From Pseudomonadota bacterium (GTDB lineage: Bacteria > Pseudomonadota > Gammaproteobacteria > Xanthomonadales > Ahniellaceae), in assembly GCA_022843465.1 (NCBI GenBank), contig JALHNO010000001.1, positions 260,787 through 324,786 of the forward strand: 64,000 nucleotides of DNA, written 5' to 3'. Shown here piece by piece: positions 45,237 to 54,960 of the stretch. Both the position numbers and the translations under genes were made by a program. The notes beneath the pieces were generated by a model. That model saw only the letters and a list, made by a program, of their open reading frames with translations. It made no database searches and was not told the DNA's origin. Position 1 is the first letter of the stretch, and the number at the start of each line of letters is the position of its first letter.

Positions 45237-48125
45237 TTACTCGGCAACCTCGACACGATTGCGGCCGTTGGCCTTGGCGCGATAGAGCGCGGCATCGGCG
45301 CGACGGATCAGATCCTGTGGCTGCTGCGAATCAGCTGCAGCGGAAATCATGGCGACACCGATGCTGACGGTTATGCCGCCCGCCTTGACGGCGATGTCTG
45401 CCCGCAGTTGTTCGGCCAGCGCCGTCGCGGCATCGAGCTGGTGATCGCGACACAGCACGGCGAATTCCTCGCCGCCGAAGCGTGCCACCAGGATCGTGCT
45501 GCGCGCCACCTCGGCCAGCTGCTGGGCGACATCGCGCAGCACGGCATCACCGGCCAGATGGCCGTGGCGATCGTTGAATTCCTTGAAGTGGTCGACATCG
45601 ACAAACAACAGGGCAAGCGGAAAGGCCTCGGCCTGCGCCATCCACTCGCTCAGCACCTGATCAAAGCGGCGACGGTTGGCGACGCCGGTCAGGCCGTCGA
45701 GTTCGGCGAGATCGCGCAGGAGCCGGTTGGCATGCGCCAGCTCCTCGGTGCGCAGTGCGACCTGGGCATCCAGCTCGACGTGGCGCCGATCCATTGCCCG
45801 CATCTGGCTGCGATGGCGGAAACTGATCAGGCGGGCGAATCCCAGCAGGATCAGCGCCGCCATCAGCGCCTGTACCCAGGATCGCTGATACCAGTGCGGA
45901 AGCTTTTCGATCGCGACGGTGGGCAGCCCGAAGATCACCCCCGGACCGCGCTGCGCGCGCGCCTCGAAGCGATAGCTGCCGTGCCCGAGTTCGGCGTAGT
46001 GAAAGCTGGCAACAGGCGCCCATTCGCTCCACTCGTCGGCCAGACCCTGCATGCGCACCTGGAACGAGGGCGGTGGTCCCGGTCCATAATCGGTGAGTCC
46101 GAGTTCCAGATTCAGACTGCCCTTGCCTGCGGGAAGCACGAGTCGATCACCCAGTGGCAGGCTGCGCGCCGGTTGCCCCGGCACTTCAAGACTGATCCGC
46201 GACAGCCGCAGCGCACCCGGCTTGCGGTCCTCGGCAATGGCTGCGTAGCGATAACGGATCAGGCCGGTGCTGGTGGCGACATATCCGCCGTCAGCTTCGG
46301 CGAGCAGGGTATCGATCACACCGCCCTCAGTGGGTTCCAGCGGAACCAGAAACCAGTCGCCCTGTTCACCGCGGCGATAGACCGAATCGTAACCAAAGGC
46401 GAGCAGACCTTGGCGACCATCGCTGACGATGCGCAATGTGTCGCCAGCGCGCTTGAGTTGCGCCAACCCGGACATATCCGCTCCGACAAAGCGGTCGCCT
46501 TGCCAGACATGCAAACCCTGCGGCGTACTTGCAAACCACTGATCCTGGTACTCGAACAGAAAGGTTTCACCAACGTCGCCAGTGCTCAGGCCGTCGGCTG
46601 GCCCAAGTGCACGCGCCTGCCGCAGCTGACCGTTCTGCGGATCAAGATCGATGCGCCACAGTCCGCGATCGGCGCTGCTGACCAGCAAGGCATCGGCCGC
46701 GAGTTCGGTGATGCCGGTGACGCGGATGTTCAATTCGTCGTGGTGTGCCAACACGCGCCAGCCATCCACGCCCTTGTGCGCCAGCGCCAGTCCGACCTCG
46801 GTGCCAATCCACAATCGTGCCGGATCGAATCTGGAGGGCAGCAATTCCCGCGGGTACAGATCGGACGGGCCGATCCGCGAAGTTTTTCCTTCGGTGTAGG
46901 CGTACAGGGCGTGGGCTTCGGCGAACAGCAGCGCGTCGTCATCGACCAGCAGGTTCCAGACATCCTGATCGGCACCGGGCAGACGCGCGAAAGCGGATAT
47001 CGCGCCATCGTCCGTCCTGCGCGCGCCGAACACCCCGCTGTAGCCGACCGCCAGCAAGCGCTCATCGTCGGCAATCAGTCGGCGCACACCGCCGAATCCG
47101 ATGCTGTCGTCGGCCAGATTTTCGAGCACCGGCGGCCAGTGCAGCCGGCTGATCGCCTGATCGCTGAGCACGAGCAGGGCGCCGTCCAGATCATGCTTCA
47201 GACCCGACTGGAACGAGGTGTCGAGCGCGATCTGGCGGAGCCCGCCGCTGGTCGGATCGTAGATGCGCAGAATGCCATCGTCGCCGGCAATCGCAATCTC
47301 GCCGTTGCGCAGAGCCAGCAGATGCTGCAGTCGGAGGTGCAGCGCGGCGTCAGCAAGAAACGGCGCCTCACGATGTTGACCGTTCTCGACGATCACCAGT
47401 CCCGGTCGGCGATCGACCGCGAGGAAGCTCTGCGCATTCAGCTCGATCGCATCGATCAGCATATGCTGACCGAAGAAAGGATCCTCGCTGAAGCGCTCCA
47501 GTTTGCCGGCGACCAGGCGGTACAGCCCGTCATCGCGACGCTGGATCAACAGCTCGCCGGCGAATACGAACACCGCACCGAAGCGGCCCTGATGCTGAAA
47601 ATACCCGGTGCGCTTGCCGCTCCGCGGATCGATCACGAACAGCTCACGCAGCGAGCGGAACACCAGACCCTGCGGAGACTCGATGATGCCCCAGGTATCG
47701 GGGAAACGCGCAGGGCCGAGCACGTCATCGAACTGGCCACTGACATCGATCACGCGATCGGAGCCATCGGCCTGACGTTCCAGAAAACCGAACCAGCCGC
47801 TGCCGCCCGCCCAGAGCCGGCCGTGGCTGTCGCGCTGCAATTGCCGGACCGGACCCGGGCGCGGAACCTCCAGTCGCAGCCAGCGCTGTCCGTCATGGCG
47901 CAGGATGGCGTTCTTGCTGCCGACGTACAGCAGTCGATCCGACGCCTGTTCAATCGCAAAGAACTGGGGAAATGTCTGGCTGTCGTGCGCGATCCGTCGG
48001 GTCAGTGGCCCGGAGGCCCAAAGCGCCGGCGCGACCAGTGCCAGCGCCGCGAGCAATGCAGCGAAGACGAAGCGTGTCCGGGGCTTGCCGGCTGTGCTCC
48101 CGATGCGGGCCATATGGCTGGGCAA
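45237..48125 (-). CDS. Diguanylate cyclase with periplasmic two-component-type beta-propeller sensor
   Basis: 962 residues. TTG 48125 has AGGGGA 7 bases upstream, a better site than ATG 48113. A signal anchor (FVFAALLAALALVAPALWA) is followed by a propeller of about 600 residues (blades such as RDSHGRLWAGGSGWFGFL, PDTWGIIESPQGLVFRSL), a Y_Y_Y-type Ig module (LNLELGLTDYGPGPPPSFQVRMQGLADEWSEW), one TM helix (WVQALMAALILLGFARLISF), a coiled coil and a GGDEF domain: DLAELDGLTGVANRRRFD, VDVDHFKEFNDRHGHLAGD, then RFGGEEF. GGEEF is a competent active site. The I-site position five residues before it reads RSTI instead of RxxD, so product inhibition should be lost. It should make c-di-GMP in response to a periplasmic ligand. 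Confidence 0.85.
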   Translation of the reverse strand: MPSHMARIGSTAGKPRTRFVFAALLAALALVAPALWASGPLTRRIAHDSQTFPQFFAIEQASDRLLYVGSKNAILRHDGQRWLRLEVPRPGPVRQLQRDSHGRLWAGGSGWFGFLERQADGSDRVIDVSGQFDDVLGPARFPDTWGIIESPQGLVFRSLRELFVIDPRSGKRTGYFQHQGRFGAVFVFAGELLIQRRDDGLYRLVAGKLERFSEDPFFGQHMLIDAIELNAQSFLAVDRRPGLVIVENGQHREAPFLADAALHLRLQHLLALRNGEIAIAGDDGILRIYDPTSGGLRQIALDTSFQSGLKHDLDGALLVLSDQAISRLHWPPVLENLADDSIGFGGVRRLIADDERLLAVGYSGVFGARRTDDGAISAFARLPGADQDVWNLLVDDDALLFAEAHALYAYTEGKTSRIGPSDLYPRELLPSRFDPARLWIGTEVGLALAHKGVDGWRVLAHHDELNIRVTGITELAADALLVSSADRGLWRIDLDPQNGQLRQARALGPADGLSTGDVGETFLFEYQDQWFASTPQGLHVWQGDRFVGADMSGLAQLKRAGDTLRIVSDGRQGLLAFGYDSVYRRGEQGDWFLVPLEPTEGGVIDTLLAEADGGYVATSTGLIRYRYAAIAEDRKPGALRLSRISLEVPGQPARSLPLGDRLVLPAGKGSLNLELGLTDYGPGPPPSFQVRMQGLADEWSEWAPVASFHYAELGHGSYRFEARAQRGPGVIFGLPTVAIEKLPHWYQRSWVQALMAALILLGFARLISFRHRSQMRAMDRRHVELDAQVALRTEELAHANRLLRDLAELDGLTGVANRRRFDQVLSEWMAQAEAFPLALLFVDVDHFKEFNDRHGHLAGDAVLRDVAQQLAEVARSTILVARFGGEEFAVLCRDHQLDAATALAEQLRADIAVKAGGITVSIGVAMISAAADSQQPQDLIRRADAALYRAKANGRNRVEVAE

Positions 48126-48415
48126 CGCACGATCCCCTGGGCGATGCCCGACGTCAGTGTGCTGTTGCGCACTATACGACAGGGTGCCCGACTCCGGGGT
48201 GTTGATCCATTTCCCGCCCGGGTCTCCCGTGCAGGCGGCGATCCGCGCCGCGCAAGAGAACCGAATCCGCCAATTTCAGCGGCTGGCTGGCGGGCTTGCG
48301 AGGCCCGCCCCGGATGCGCGCCGTCATCGCATCAGCGCCAGGGCCGCCGCGATGGAGCAGAAAGCCGGTGGCAACCGTGGCAGACTCGGCGACCCTGCCC
48401 ACAGTCACCGCGCCC

Positions 48416-49525
48416 ATGTCCCTGTCCGATCTGCGTCAACAACTCGATGCGCTCGATCAGCAATTGCTGGAACTGATCGGTCAGCGTCAGCGCACCATTG
48501 CCGCCATCGGCGAGATCAAGCGCGGCATGGGCAAGCCGCTGCGCGACTTTGCCCGCGAGAAGGAAGTGCTGGAACTCGCCGGCGCCAATGCCGCCGCACG
48601 GGGCCTCGATCCTGGTCTCGCGCACGAACTGATGAAGCTGCTGATCCAGCATTCGCTGACCACCCAGGAGAACGAGCAGATCCGTGCCGAGGCCCGTGGC
48701 GATGGGCGGCGTGCCCTGGTGATAGGCGGCGCCGGCCAGATGGGGCGCTGGTTCGCGCGCTTTCTCGACTCGCAGGGTTTCCTGGTCGAGATTGTCGATC
48801 CCGCCGTGGCCGCAGGCGCTGGTCGCAGCAGCGAGGGCTTCGCCCAGCGATCCGGCATCGAGGACGGCGCACTCGACCACGATCTGATCCTGGTTGCGGC
48901 CGGCATCCGCGCCAGCAACGAAGTGATGAAGCAGTTGGCATTGTTGCAGCCGCCCGGCGTGGTGATCGACGTCGCATCCATCAAGGCGCCGCTTGCCGAA
49001 GGGCACCAGGCGCTGCAGGCCGCCGGCGTCGCGGTGGCATCACTGCATCCGATGTTCGGCCCGGCGGCGGTGCTGCTGGCCGATCGCCATGTGGTGGTGA
49101 TCGACCTCGGCTTTCCGCGTGCGACCCAGTTGGCGCGCCAGCTGTTTGCGGCAACTACCGCCGAAGTGGTGGAGATGTCACTGGCAGAACACGATCGCCT
49201 GATGGCCGAAGTGTTGGGACTCTCGCATGCGGTCAACATCGTGTTTGCCGCCGCGCTGGCGGCGGGTGGCCAGGACGAGGGTCGGCTCGATCGCATCTCG
49301 AGTGCAACATTCAATGCGCAGACCCGGGTCACCCGTGCCGTGGTCAATGAGAACCCGCATCTCTATTACGAGATCCAGTCGTTCAATCCCAATAGCAGTG
49401 AGGCGCTGGAACGACTTGCCAGTGCGCTGGAGCGCCTGCGCGCCGCGGTCCGCGAAGAAGACCGTGAGGCATTCGCCGAACTGATGCAGGCCGGCCGCAG
49501 GCAACTGCAGGCTGCTTCGGTCTGA
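48416..49525 (+). CDS. tyrA: Bifunctional chorismate mutase / prephenate dehydrogenase (T-protein)
   Basis: 369 residues from ATG 48416; the frame is open to 48296 and a GTG between them is possible, as no start has a strong ribosome site. Residues 1-95 are an AroQ chorismate mutase helix bundle (LRQQLDALDQQLLELIGQRQRTIAAIGEIK). A Rossmann fold follows with VIGGAGQMGRWFARFL near residue 100, VIDVASIKAPL, and SLHPMFGPAA, whose histidine is the prephenate-dehydrogenase catalytic residue. It makes 4-hydroxyphenylpyruvate for tyrosine in the cytoplasm. Size and fusion order match enterobacterial TyrA. It appears to be monocistronic. Confidence 0.9.
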   Translation: MSLSDLRQQLDALDQQLLELIGQRQRTIAAIGEIKRGMGKPLRDFAREKEVLELAGANAAARGLDPGLAHELMKLLIQHSLTTQENEQIRAEARGDGRRALVIGGAGQMGRWFARFLDSQGFLVEIVDPAVAAGAGRSSEGFAQRSGIEDGALDHDLILVAAGIRASNEVMKQLALLQPPGVVIDVASIKAPLAEGHQALQAAGVAVASLHPMFGPAAVLLADRHVVVIDLGFPRATQLARQLFAATTAEVVEMSLAEHDRLMAEVLGLSHAVNIVFAAALAAGGQDEGRLDRISSATFNAQTRVTRAVVNENPHLYYEIQSFNPNSSEALERLASALERLRAAVREEDREAFAELMQAGRRQLQAASV

Positions 49526-49742
49526 GCCGCCCAGCGCATTGGCACGTGCCCGCCAACAGCCAGGGCGAGGCAAACGGCCGACAAACGTGATCCCGGATCA
49601 CCGGTTTGCGCAACTAGACTCGCTGCCGGGGCACCGGGCGCGCAGTGCAGACCCGTAGCCACAGTGTGATCGCCTTCTCGCCGCGCCGGCGCGCACAGGC
49701 GTATCGTCCGACATCCGCAGCATTCCGTTTCCGGGGAACCCC

Positions 49743-52043
49743 ATGCGCATTTTCTACGGTCGTCCGCTGACTCTCCTGGCGCTTTTGACAGCGCTGTTCG
49801 CCGCAGCCGACGTCACCGCGCAATGCACCGATCCCTGCCTGATGCGCGACGGTCTGGAGAATGAGTACAGCGTCGCGGCGAGCGATGCCGAAGCCGCGCG
49901 ATTTCTCAATCAGGCCACCTTTGGCGCCACCGCCACCGACATTGCCGCCGTGCGCAGTCAGGGAATAGGCGGTTGGTTGAGCCAGCAGTTCGCGCTGCAG
50001 CCGACACTGGCGCGGCCGTTCCTGGAGTCGGTAGCGCGCGTGCGCCATGACGCCGATCGCACCCTGAGCCAGGACGACCGCATCCATCGCTGGTACGACA
50101 CCGCAGTAAAGGCCCCGGATCAACTCCGTCAGAAGATGGCCTATGCGCTCGGTCAGATCATCGTGGCTTCCGATCGCAATGATGGTCTATCCGGCGAAGT
50201 GCTGCAGATGGCGGAATGGAATGATCTGCTGGTACGCAACGCCTTCGGCAATTACCGGCAACTGCTGCAGGAGGCCAGTTTCAGTCCGGTCATGGGCCGT
50301 TATCTGACCCATCTGCGCAATCGCCGCTACGAACTCAATCCCACCTTCACCACCCAGACCGGGCCGCCGGTCACCTACACGATCACAGGCTATGTCGCCG
50401 ACAACAACGGCAGCGAGCCGGACGAAAACTACGCACGCGAAATCATGCAGCTGTTCTCGGTGGGTCTGCTGTCGCGCAACCCGGATTTCTCGCTGATCGA
50501 TATCGATCCGGGGACGCCGGGCGTGCAGACACAGTCGACCTACGACCAGCAGATGATCCGCACGCTGGCGCGTGTATTCACCGGCCTGGCGTTCGATTGC
50601 AATCCGACGACCACGGTACAGGGCATCACGGTGCGGCAAAACTGCACGGGCACGCGCAACACCGATGCGCCGCCAACGCCGGCCTGCACCGGCACCGAGT
50701 GTCGCTTCTATAACCGCACCAATCTGTTCGGCCAGAGTCCACCACGGGCGCGGCTCCCCACCGTGAATGCAGACAGCAGCCTGATCCATCCGGACTGGTA
50801 TCGCCCCATGGTCTGCTACCCGCATTATCACGACAATGGCCGCGACGTTGATCGCTTCCAGCTGTCGGGACAGGGGCCGACCAATCCGGTAGCGACCACC
50901 ATCAACCCTGGTGTGACCATTCCGGCGGGTGCGCCCGAGCGCACCAAGTCATTGATCCTCAGCGACACCCTGCTGGCGACCGAACAGGAATTTCAACCCG
51001 GTGTCTCCAAAGAGACCGTGCTCAATTGCAGCCCGTCCACGGGGCAGAACATTCTGACCGCCAGTCAGCGCGCCGAGTGCATCGCCTATTGCGAAGACGG
51101 TATCCACGCGGCGGTCGACCTGCTGTTCTACCACCCGAACCTGCCACCGATGGTCGCGCGCCAGCTGATCCTGCGCTTCGTGTCCAGCAATCCAAGTCCG
51201 CAGTACATCGAGCGGGTTGCGCAGAGGTTCATCAACGATGGCAACGGTGTGCGCGGCAACCTCGCATCCACGCTCGATGCCGTGTTGACCGATTCCGAGG
51301 CGCGGCAGCCCTTTGCCGGCCAGTTCGGCAAGCCGCGCGAACCGCTGCTGCGCCTGATCTCGGTATGGCGCCATTTCGGTGCGATTTCCGGCGGCAACAC
51401 CTGCCGCAACGCCAGCGGTGGCAGTACGGTGGGCAATGGCAATATCGCCTGCTGGGGCAGCGGCTCGCCACAGACGGCCTTTCTGCAGCGCCCGCTTGGC
51501 GCCAACTCGGTGTTCAATTTCTACGAGCCTGACTACCAGCCACCCGGCGCAATCGCCGACGCCGGTCTGTTCGCGCCGGAGTTCCAGATCATCAACGAAA
51601 ACGCCGCGATTCTTGCCGCCAATGACCAGTATCGGTACATCTGTGAAAGTTATGGCAGCGACAACTGCAATGGAGCATTCGCCGCGACGCCGTCGACCAA
51701 TGTCGCGCATATTCCGCCGGCTATTCTCGACGCGCTGCCCGGCATGGCCTGCGGCTCCGATGTCGTCAATGGCTGCAGTGGCGTCGAGGACATGAATCTG
51801 ATCGAAGCCCTGAATCTGCGCATGCTGGGCGGTCTGATGAGTGGTCAGGTCGCGGCGCCAGCATTGTGCAGCGACCCCGGCAACTTCGGCATGAAGAGTG
51901 TGTTGCACAATCTGTTGAAGTGCGGGCTGATCGGCAATCTCGGCCAGACCGGTGGCACCGCCGGGCGCGATGCGCGCAGACGCAAGGCGCTGTATCTGAT
52001 CCATCTGATCTCGATCTCGCCCGAATTCGCCCATCAGCGCTGA
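49743..52043 (+). CDS. Exported DUF1800-family protein
   Basis: 766 residues, ATG 49743 with GGGGA upstream. The signal peptide (LTLLALLTALFAAADVTAQ) leads into the DUF1800 pattern: ARFLNQATFGATATDIAAV, WYDTAVKAPDQLRQKMAYALGQIIVAS, LLQEASFSPVMGRYLTHLRNR, DENYAREIMQLFSVGLLSRNP and RQLILRFVSSNPSPQYIERVAQRF. The N-terminal QCTDPCLMRDGLENEYS carries two cysteines. The molecular role of this family is unknown; its genes are almost always followed by a DUF1501 gene, as here, 10 bases downstream. The pair is thought to work on a shared extracytoplasmic substrate. Confidence 0.85.
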   Translation: MRIFYGRPLTLLALLTALFAAADVTAQCTDPCLMRDGLENEYSVAASDAEAARFLNQATFGATATDIAAVRSQGIGGWLSQQFALQPTLARPFLESVARVRHDADRTLSQDDRIHRWYDTAVKAPDQLRQKMAYALGQIIVASDRNDGLSGEVLQMAEWNDLLVRNAFGNYRQLLQEASFSPVMGRYLTHLRNRRYELNPTFTTQTGPPVTYTITGYVADNNGSEPDENYAREIMQLFSVGLLSRNPDFSLIDIDPGTPGVQTQSTYDQQMIRTLARVFTGLAFDCNPTTTVQGITVRQNCTGTRNTDAPPTPACTGTECRFYNRTNLFGQSPPRARLPTVNADSSLIHPDWYRPMVCYPHYHDNGRDVDRFQLSGQGPTNPVATTINPGVTIPAGAPERTKSLILSDTLLATEQEFQPGVSKETVLNCSPSTGQNILTASQRAECIAYCEDGIHAAVDLLFYHPNLPPMVARQLILRFVSSNPSPQYIERVAQRFINDGNGVRGNLASTLDAVLTDSEARQPFAGQFGKPREPLLRLISVWRHFGAISGGNTCRNASGGSTVGNGNIACWGSGSPQTAFLQRPLGANSVFNFYEPDYQPPGAIADAGLFAPEFQIINENAAILAANDQYRYICESYGSDNCNGAFAATPSTNVAHIPPAILDALPGMACGSDVVNGCSGVEDMNLIEALNLRMLGGLMSGQVAAPALCSDPGNFGMKSVLHNLLKCGLIGNLGQTGGTAGRDARRRKALYLIHLISISPEFAHQR

Positions 52044-52053
52044 GGAATCCGCC

Positions 52054-53637
52054 ATGAAGAACTCCAGATACTCGCGCCGTGATTTCATCAAGGGCTCCAG
52101 CTGCATGCTCGCCGCCGGCGGCATCAGCTCCTTCGTCCCCAAGCTCAACCTGATCGGTGAGGCGATCGCGCAGTCCGGTTCCGGTACCGGTTACAAGGCC
52201 CTGGTCTGCGTCTACCTTGGCGGCGGCAACGACTCCTGGAATCTGGTGATCCCGACCGGCACCAATGCCAGCGGCCAATTCAGTCACGAGGAATACCGGG
52301 TCGCCCGCAACGATTACTACACCGGTGCCAATACGGCCGGTCTGGCCATTCCGCGTGCCACGGTCTCCGGCGCCTTGCCGCCGGCGCTGGCGCTCAATCC
52401 GGTCGGCGGCAACGTCGGTGCCGGCAATGTCGGCATGAACCCGTTTGCGCCGGAACTGCGCGACCTGTTCAATAACGGCCGCCTCGCTGTCATTGCCAAT
52501 GTTGGCACCCTGTACGAGCCGCTTACGCGGGCAACTTATAACGCGCGGCGCAAACCGCCCCAGCTGTACTCGCATAACGACCAGACCAATCTCTGGCAGA
52601 TCGGATCGAGCAGCAATTCGACGATCCAGCAGGGCTTCGGTGGCAAAATCGCCGGCTTCACCCAGCAGAACAATCTGGTTGGCCTGTCCTCGGCGATCTC
52701 GATCACCGGACAGACTCGCTTCCTGGTTGGTGAGACCCTGGCAAACGGGGCAGTAATCCCGTACCAGTTGACGGAAAACGCCGGCACGCCGGCGGCGGTA
52801 CTGACCAACTACAGCACCGGTTCGAGTACCCAGGGCGAGGCGCAGCGCCGCGGCGCGCTGGAGCAGCTGTTCAATCTTACCTATCCCGAACTGTACTCGC
52901 GGGAATACAAGGACATCTTCAGTCGCTCGCTGCAGATGTCGACCATCATCAATTCCGAGATGACGACGAACGGAACATTGAGCACTGCATTTCCGGCCAA
53001 CAGCCTCGGCGATCAGTTGCGCCAGGTGGCGCGCATGATCAAGATCAGCCGGCCGGCTGCGGTGGGTGGGCCAGGTATGATCGGCGCCAATCGACAGGTC
53101 TACTACGTCAATCTGGGCGGCTTCGATACCCACGACCTTCAGATCACTTCGACCAATCAAGCCCAAGGCCATCATCTGCTGCTGCAGCGGCTATCGCAGG
53201 CTGTGGCGGCATTCAATGCCGCGATGACCGAGATAGGCGCGGCCAATGAAGTGACCTTGTTCACCATGAGTGACTTCTCGCGCACCATCAATTCCAATGG
53301 CAATGGCACTGATCACGCTTGGGGCAGCCTGCAGTTCGTTACCGGTGGCGCGGTGACCGGTGGCAAGGTGCTGGGGCGTTATCCGCGCATGGTGCTGAAC
53401 CTGCAGGGCGACAACAACGGCGAGTGCTTCAGTCGCGGCCAGTTCCTGCCGACCACATCGGTCGATCAGCTGGGCGCCACCCTGGCGCGCTGGATGGGGG
53501 TCGATGATGGCAATCTGCCGTTGATTTTCCCGAACATCGACAACTTCACCAGTGGGCCGTTTGCCAATGCCGGCGCCTCGCCGACGTTCGCAAATTTCAA
53601 TCGGGTGATTCCGGGTCTGTTTTCTGGAATCAGTTGA
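52054..53637 (+). CDS. Tat-exported DUF1501-family protein
   Basis: 527 residues, ATG 52054 with GAGGA. SRRDFIKGSSCMLAAGG is a twin-arginine signal, so the protein is folded, perhaps with a cofactor, before export. The body shows LVCVYLGGGNDSWNLVIPT, YVNLGGFDTHDLQ and LFTMSDFSRTINSNGNGTDHAWGS, with metal-type His and Asp residues like those of the alkaline phosphatase superfamily to which DUF1501 is distantly related. It is cotranscribed with the DUF1800 gene and with a cytochrome c gene after it. Enzymatic activity and substrate are not known. Confidence 0.85.
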   Translation: MKNSRYSRRDFIKGSSCMLAAGGISSFVPKLNLIGEAIAQSGSGTGYKALVCVYLGGGNDSWNLVIPTGTNASGQFSHEEYRVARNDYYTGANTAGLAIPRATVSGALPPALALNPVGGNVGAGNVGMNPFAPELRDLFNNGRLAVIANVGTLYEPLTRATYNARRKPPQLYSHNDQTNLWQIGSSSNSTIQQGFGGKIAGFTQQNNLVGLSSAISITGQTRFLVGETLANGAVIPYQLTENAGTPAAVLTNYSTGSSTQGEAQRRGALEQLFNLTYPELYSREYKDIFSRSLQMSTIINSEMTTNGTLSTAFPANSLGDQLRQVARMIKISRPAAVGGPGMIGANRQVYYVNLGGFDTHDLQITSTNQAQGHHLLLQRLSQAVAAFNAAMTEIGAANEVTLFTMSDFSRTINSNGNGTDHAWGSLQFVTGGAVTGGKVLGRYPRMVLNLQGDNNGECFSRGQFLPTTSVDQLGATLARWMGVDDGNLPLIFPNIDNFTSGPFANAGASPTFANFNRVIPGLFSGIS

Positions 53638-53690
53638 CCAGCGCAGCCTGTACGCTGTCACTGCAACAGGCAATGGTCCAGGATCAGCGG

Positions 53691-54248
53691 ATGTCGAGTG
53701 GATTCGGTCAACGGGCGAGGACAGGTGCGCATTCGCGCAGATGGCCGCGCCTGTTGCTGCTTGCTGGTCTCGTGAGCCTGCCCGCTGCCGCCGACATGGG
53801 TCAGCCTACGGCGACAGGCTGCATGGATCTTTCGGGTACGCCGATCCGGCCATCGGTCAGCTGGCAGGATGATGTCAAGCCGATCTTCAATGAGCTGATC
53901 AGCCCGACCGGGCGCTGCACCAGCTGCCACAGTTTCGACGCGCCTGCTGGCGGTCTCGATCTCAGCGACACCTTCATCGATGCGATCTACAAGATCGTCG
54001 GTGATCCGGTGGTGCCGGGCAATCCGCGCGGCAGCCGGCTGTTCAACAAGATCAATTGCAGCGAGCCCGACCAGGGCAGCCAGATGCCGCTGGGCGGTGT
54101 GCCGCTGAGCGTGACCGAGCGCGAGCTGATCTACGACTGGATCGAGCAGGGCGCCTATGGCGAGGACCCGAAGAGCTCCGAGGGCGCCATCTTTCGCGAC
54201 TTCATGTTCCGCGACGGCGCCGAGACCCTGCGCATCATGCGTCCCTGA
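53691..54248 (+). CDS. Exported c-type cytochrome-domain protein, third gene of the DUF1800-DUF1501 set
   Basis: 185 residues from ATG 53691 (AGGA 7 bases upstream). ATG 53673 and a TTG at 53634 overlapping the previous stop are in the same frame. A signal peptide (RWPRLLLLAGLVSLPAAA) precedes a domain with one haem motif C76-T-S-C79-H80 and the flanking pattern VKPIFNELISPTGRCTSCHSFDAPAGGLDL. This resembles the planctomycete-type cytochrome (PSCyt1) modules in which SCH and LF.KI..GS.MP..G recur; here SQMPLGGVPLS supplies the methionine. It probably transfers electrons to or from the neighbouring exported proteins. The non-coding repeat island begins right after its stop. Confidence 0.7.
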   Translation: MSSGFGQRARTGAHSRRWPRLLLLAGLVSLPAAADMGQPTATGCMDLSGTPIRPSVSWQDDVKPIFNELISPTGRCTSCHSFDAPAGGLDLSDTFIDAIYKIVGDPVVPGNPRGSRLFNKINCSEPDQGSQMPLGGVPLSVTERELIYDWIEQGAYGEDPKSSEGAIFRDFMFRDGAETLRIMRP

Positions 54249-54317
54249 CGCAGGCGGCGTAGGCTGTGCTTCGGCCAACTGCCGAAGCGCATCAATTCAG
54301 GCAGATTCGATATCGTT

Positions 54318-54416
54318 CGAACCTGTCGAACCTGTCGAACCTGTCGAACCTGTCGAACCTGTCGAACCTGTCGAACCTGTCGAACCTGTCGAACCTGTCG
54401 AACCTGTCGAACCTGT
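54318..54416. repeat. Nonamer tandem array, 11 perfect copies of CGAACCTGT
   Basis: Eleven uninterrupted 9-base units (99 bases) are followed by a variant copy CGAACTCGT and later by shorter decayed runs (CGAACTCTT near 54635, CGAACTCGT near 55025). The unit preserves frame, so all three frames stay open across it, which creates false proteins of repeated EPV or SNL. Confidence 0.95.
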
Positions 54417-54423
54417 CGAACTC

Positions 54424-54960
54424 GTCACGAAGATCCAGAGCCAGCTTGCTCCGCAAGCGTCATCGCTGCGCGCCGACACAGAGCTTTCGCCGCTTGCGCT
54501 TTGCCCCCTTCGCCCGCTTGCGGGAGAAGGGCCGGGGATGAGGGCGGCGCTGCGATTCCGCTCGATCGACGCCGGAATCGTAGGATGTGCTGAGGCCGCA
54601 GGCCGAAGCGCATCAATTGTCGGAAACTCGGTACTCTTCGAACTCTTCGAACTCATCTCCAAGATCCAGAGCCAGCTTGCTCCGCAAGCGTCATCGCTGC
54701 GCGATGCCACAGAACTCTCTCCGCTTGCGCTTTGCTCCCTTCGCCCGCTTGCGGGAGAAGGGCCGGGGATGAGGGCGACGCTGCGATTCCGCTCGATCGA
54801 CGCCGGAATCGTAGGATGTGCTGAGGCCGCAGGCCGAAGCGCATCGATCCACTGCGCGCCGCCACTGAACTTTCACCGGTTGCGCTTTGCCCCCTTCGCC
54901 CGCTTGCGGGAGAAGGGCCGGGGATGAGGGCGACGCTGCGATCCCGCTCGATGGACGCCG
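54424..54960. repeat. Direct repeats of a mixed unit of about 230 bases
   Basis: The block containing AAGATCCAGAGCCAGCTTGC, then CTTGCGGGAGAAGGGCCGGG, then GTAGGATGTGCTGAGGCCGC recurs: the middle element is at about 54519, 54748 and 54903. Copies 1 and 2 are offset by about 229 bases; copy 3 is shortened to about 155. A fourth partial copy begins near 55063 and an inverted copy lies at about 55788-55962. Confidence 0.85.

Noticed and set aside
45096-48476. 1126-codon open frame on the plus strand
   Set aside because: It is antisense to the propeller-GGDEF gene, whose domains and motifs are clear. The translation has no recognisable domain and reflects high GC content.
54157-54927. Frames giving EPVEPV or SNLSNL proteins
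   Set aside because: They result from the nonamer array and contain no start signal or domain.
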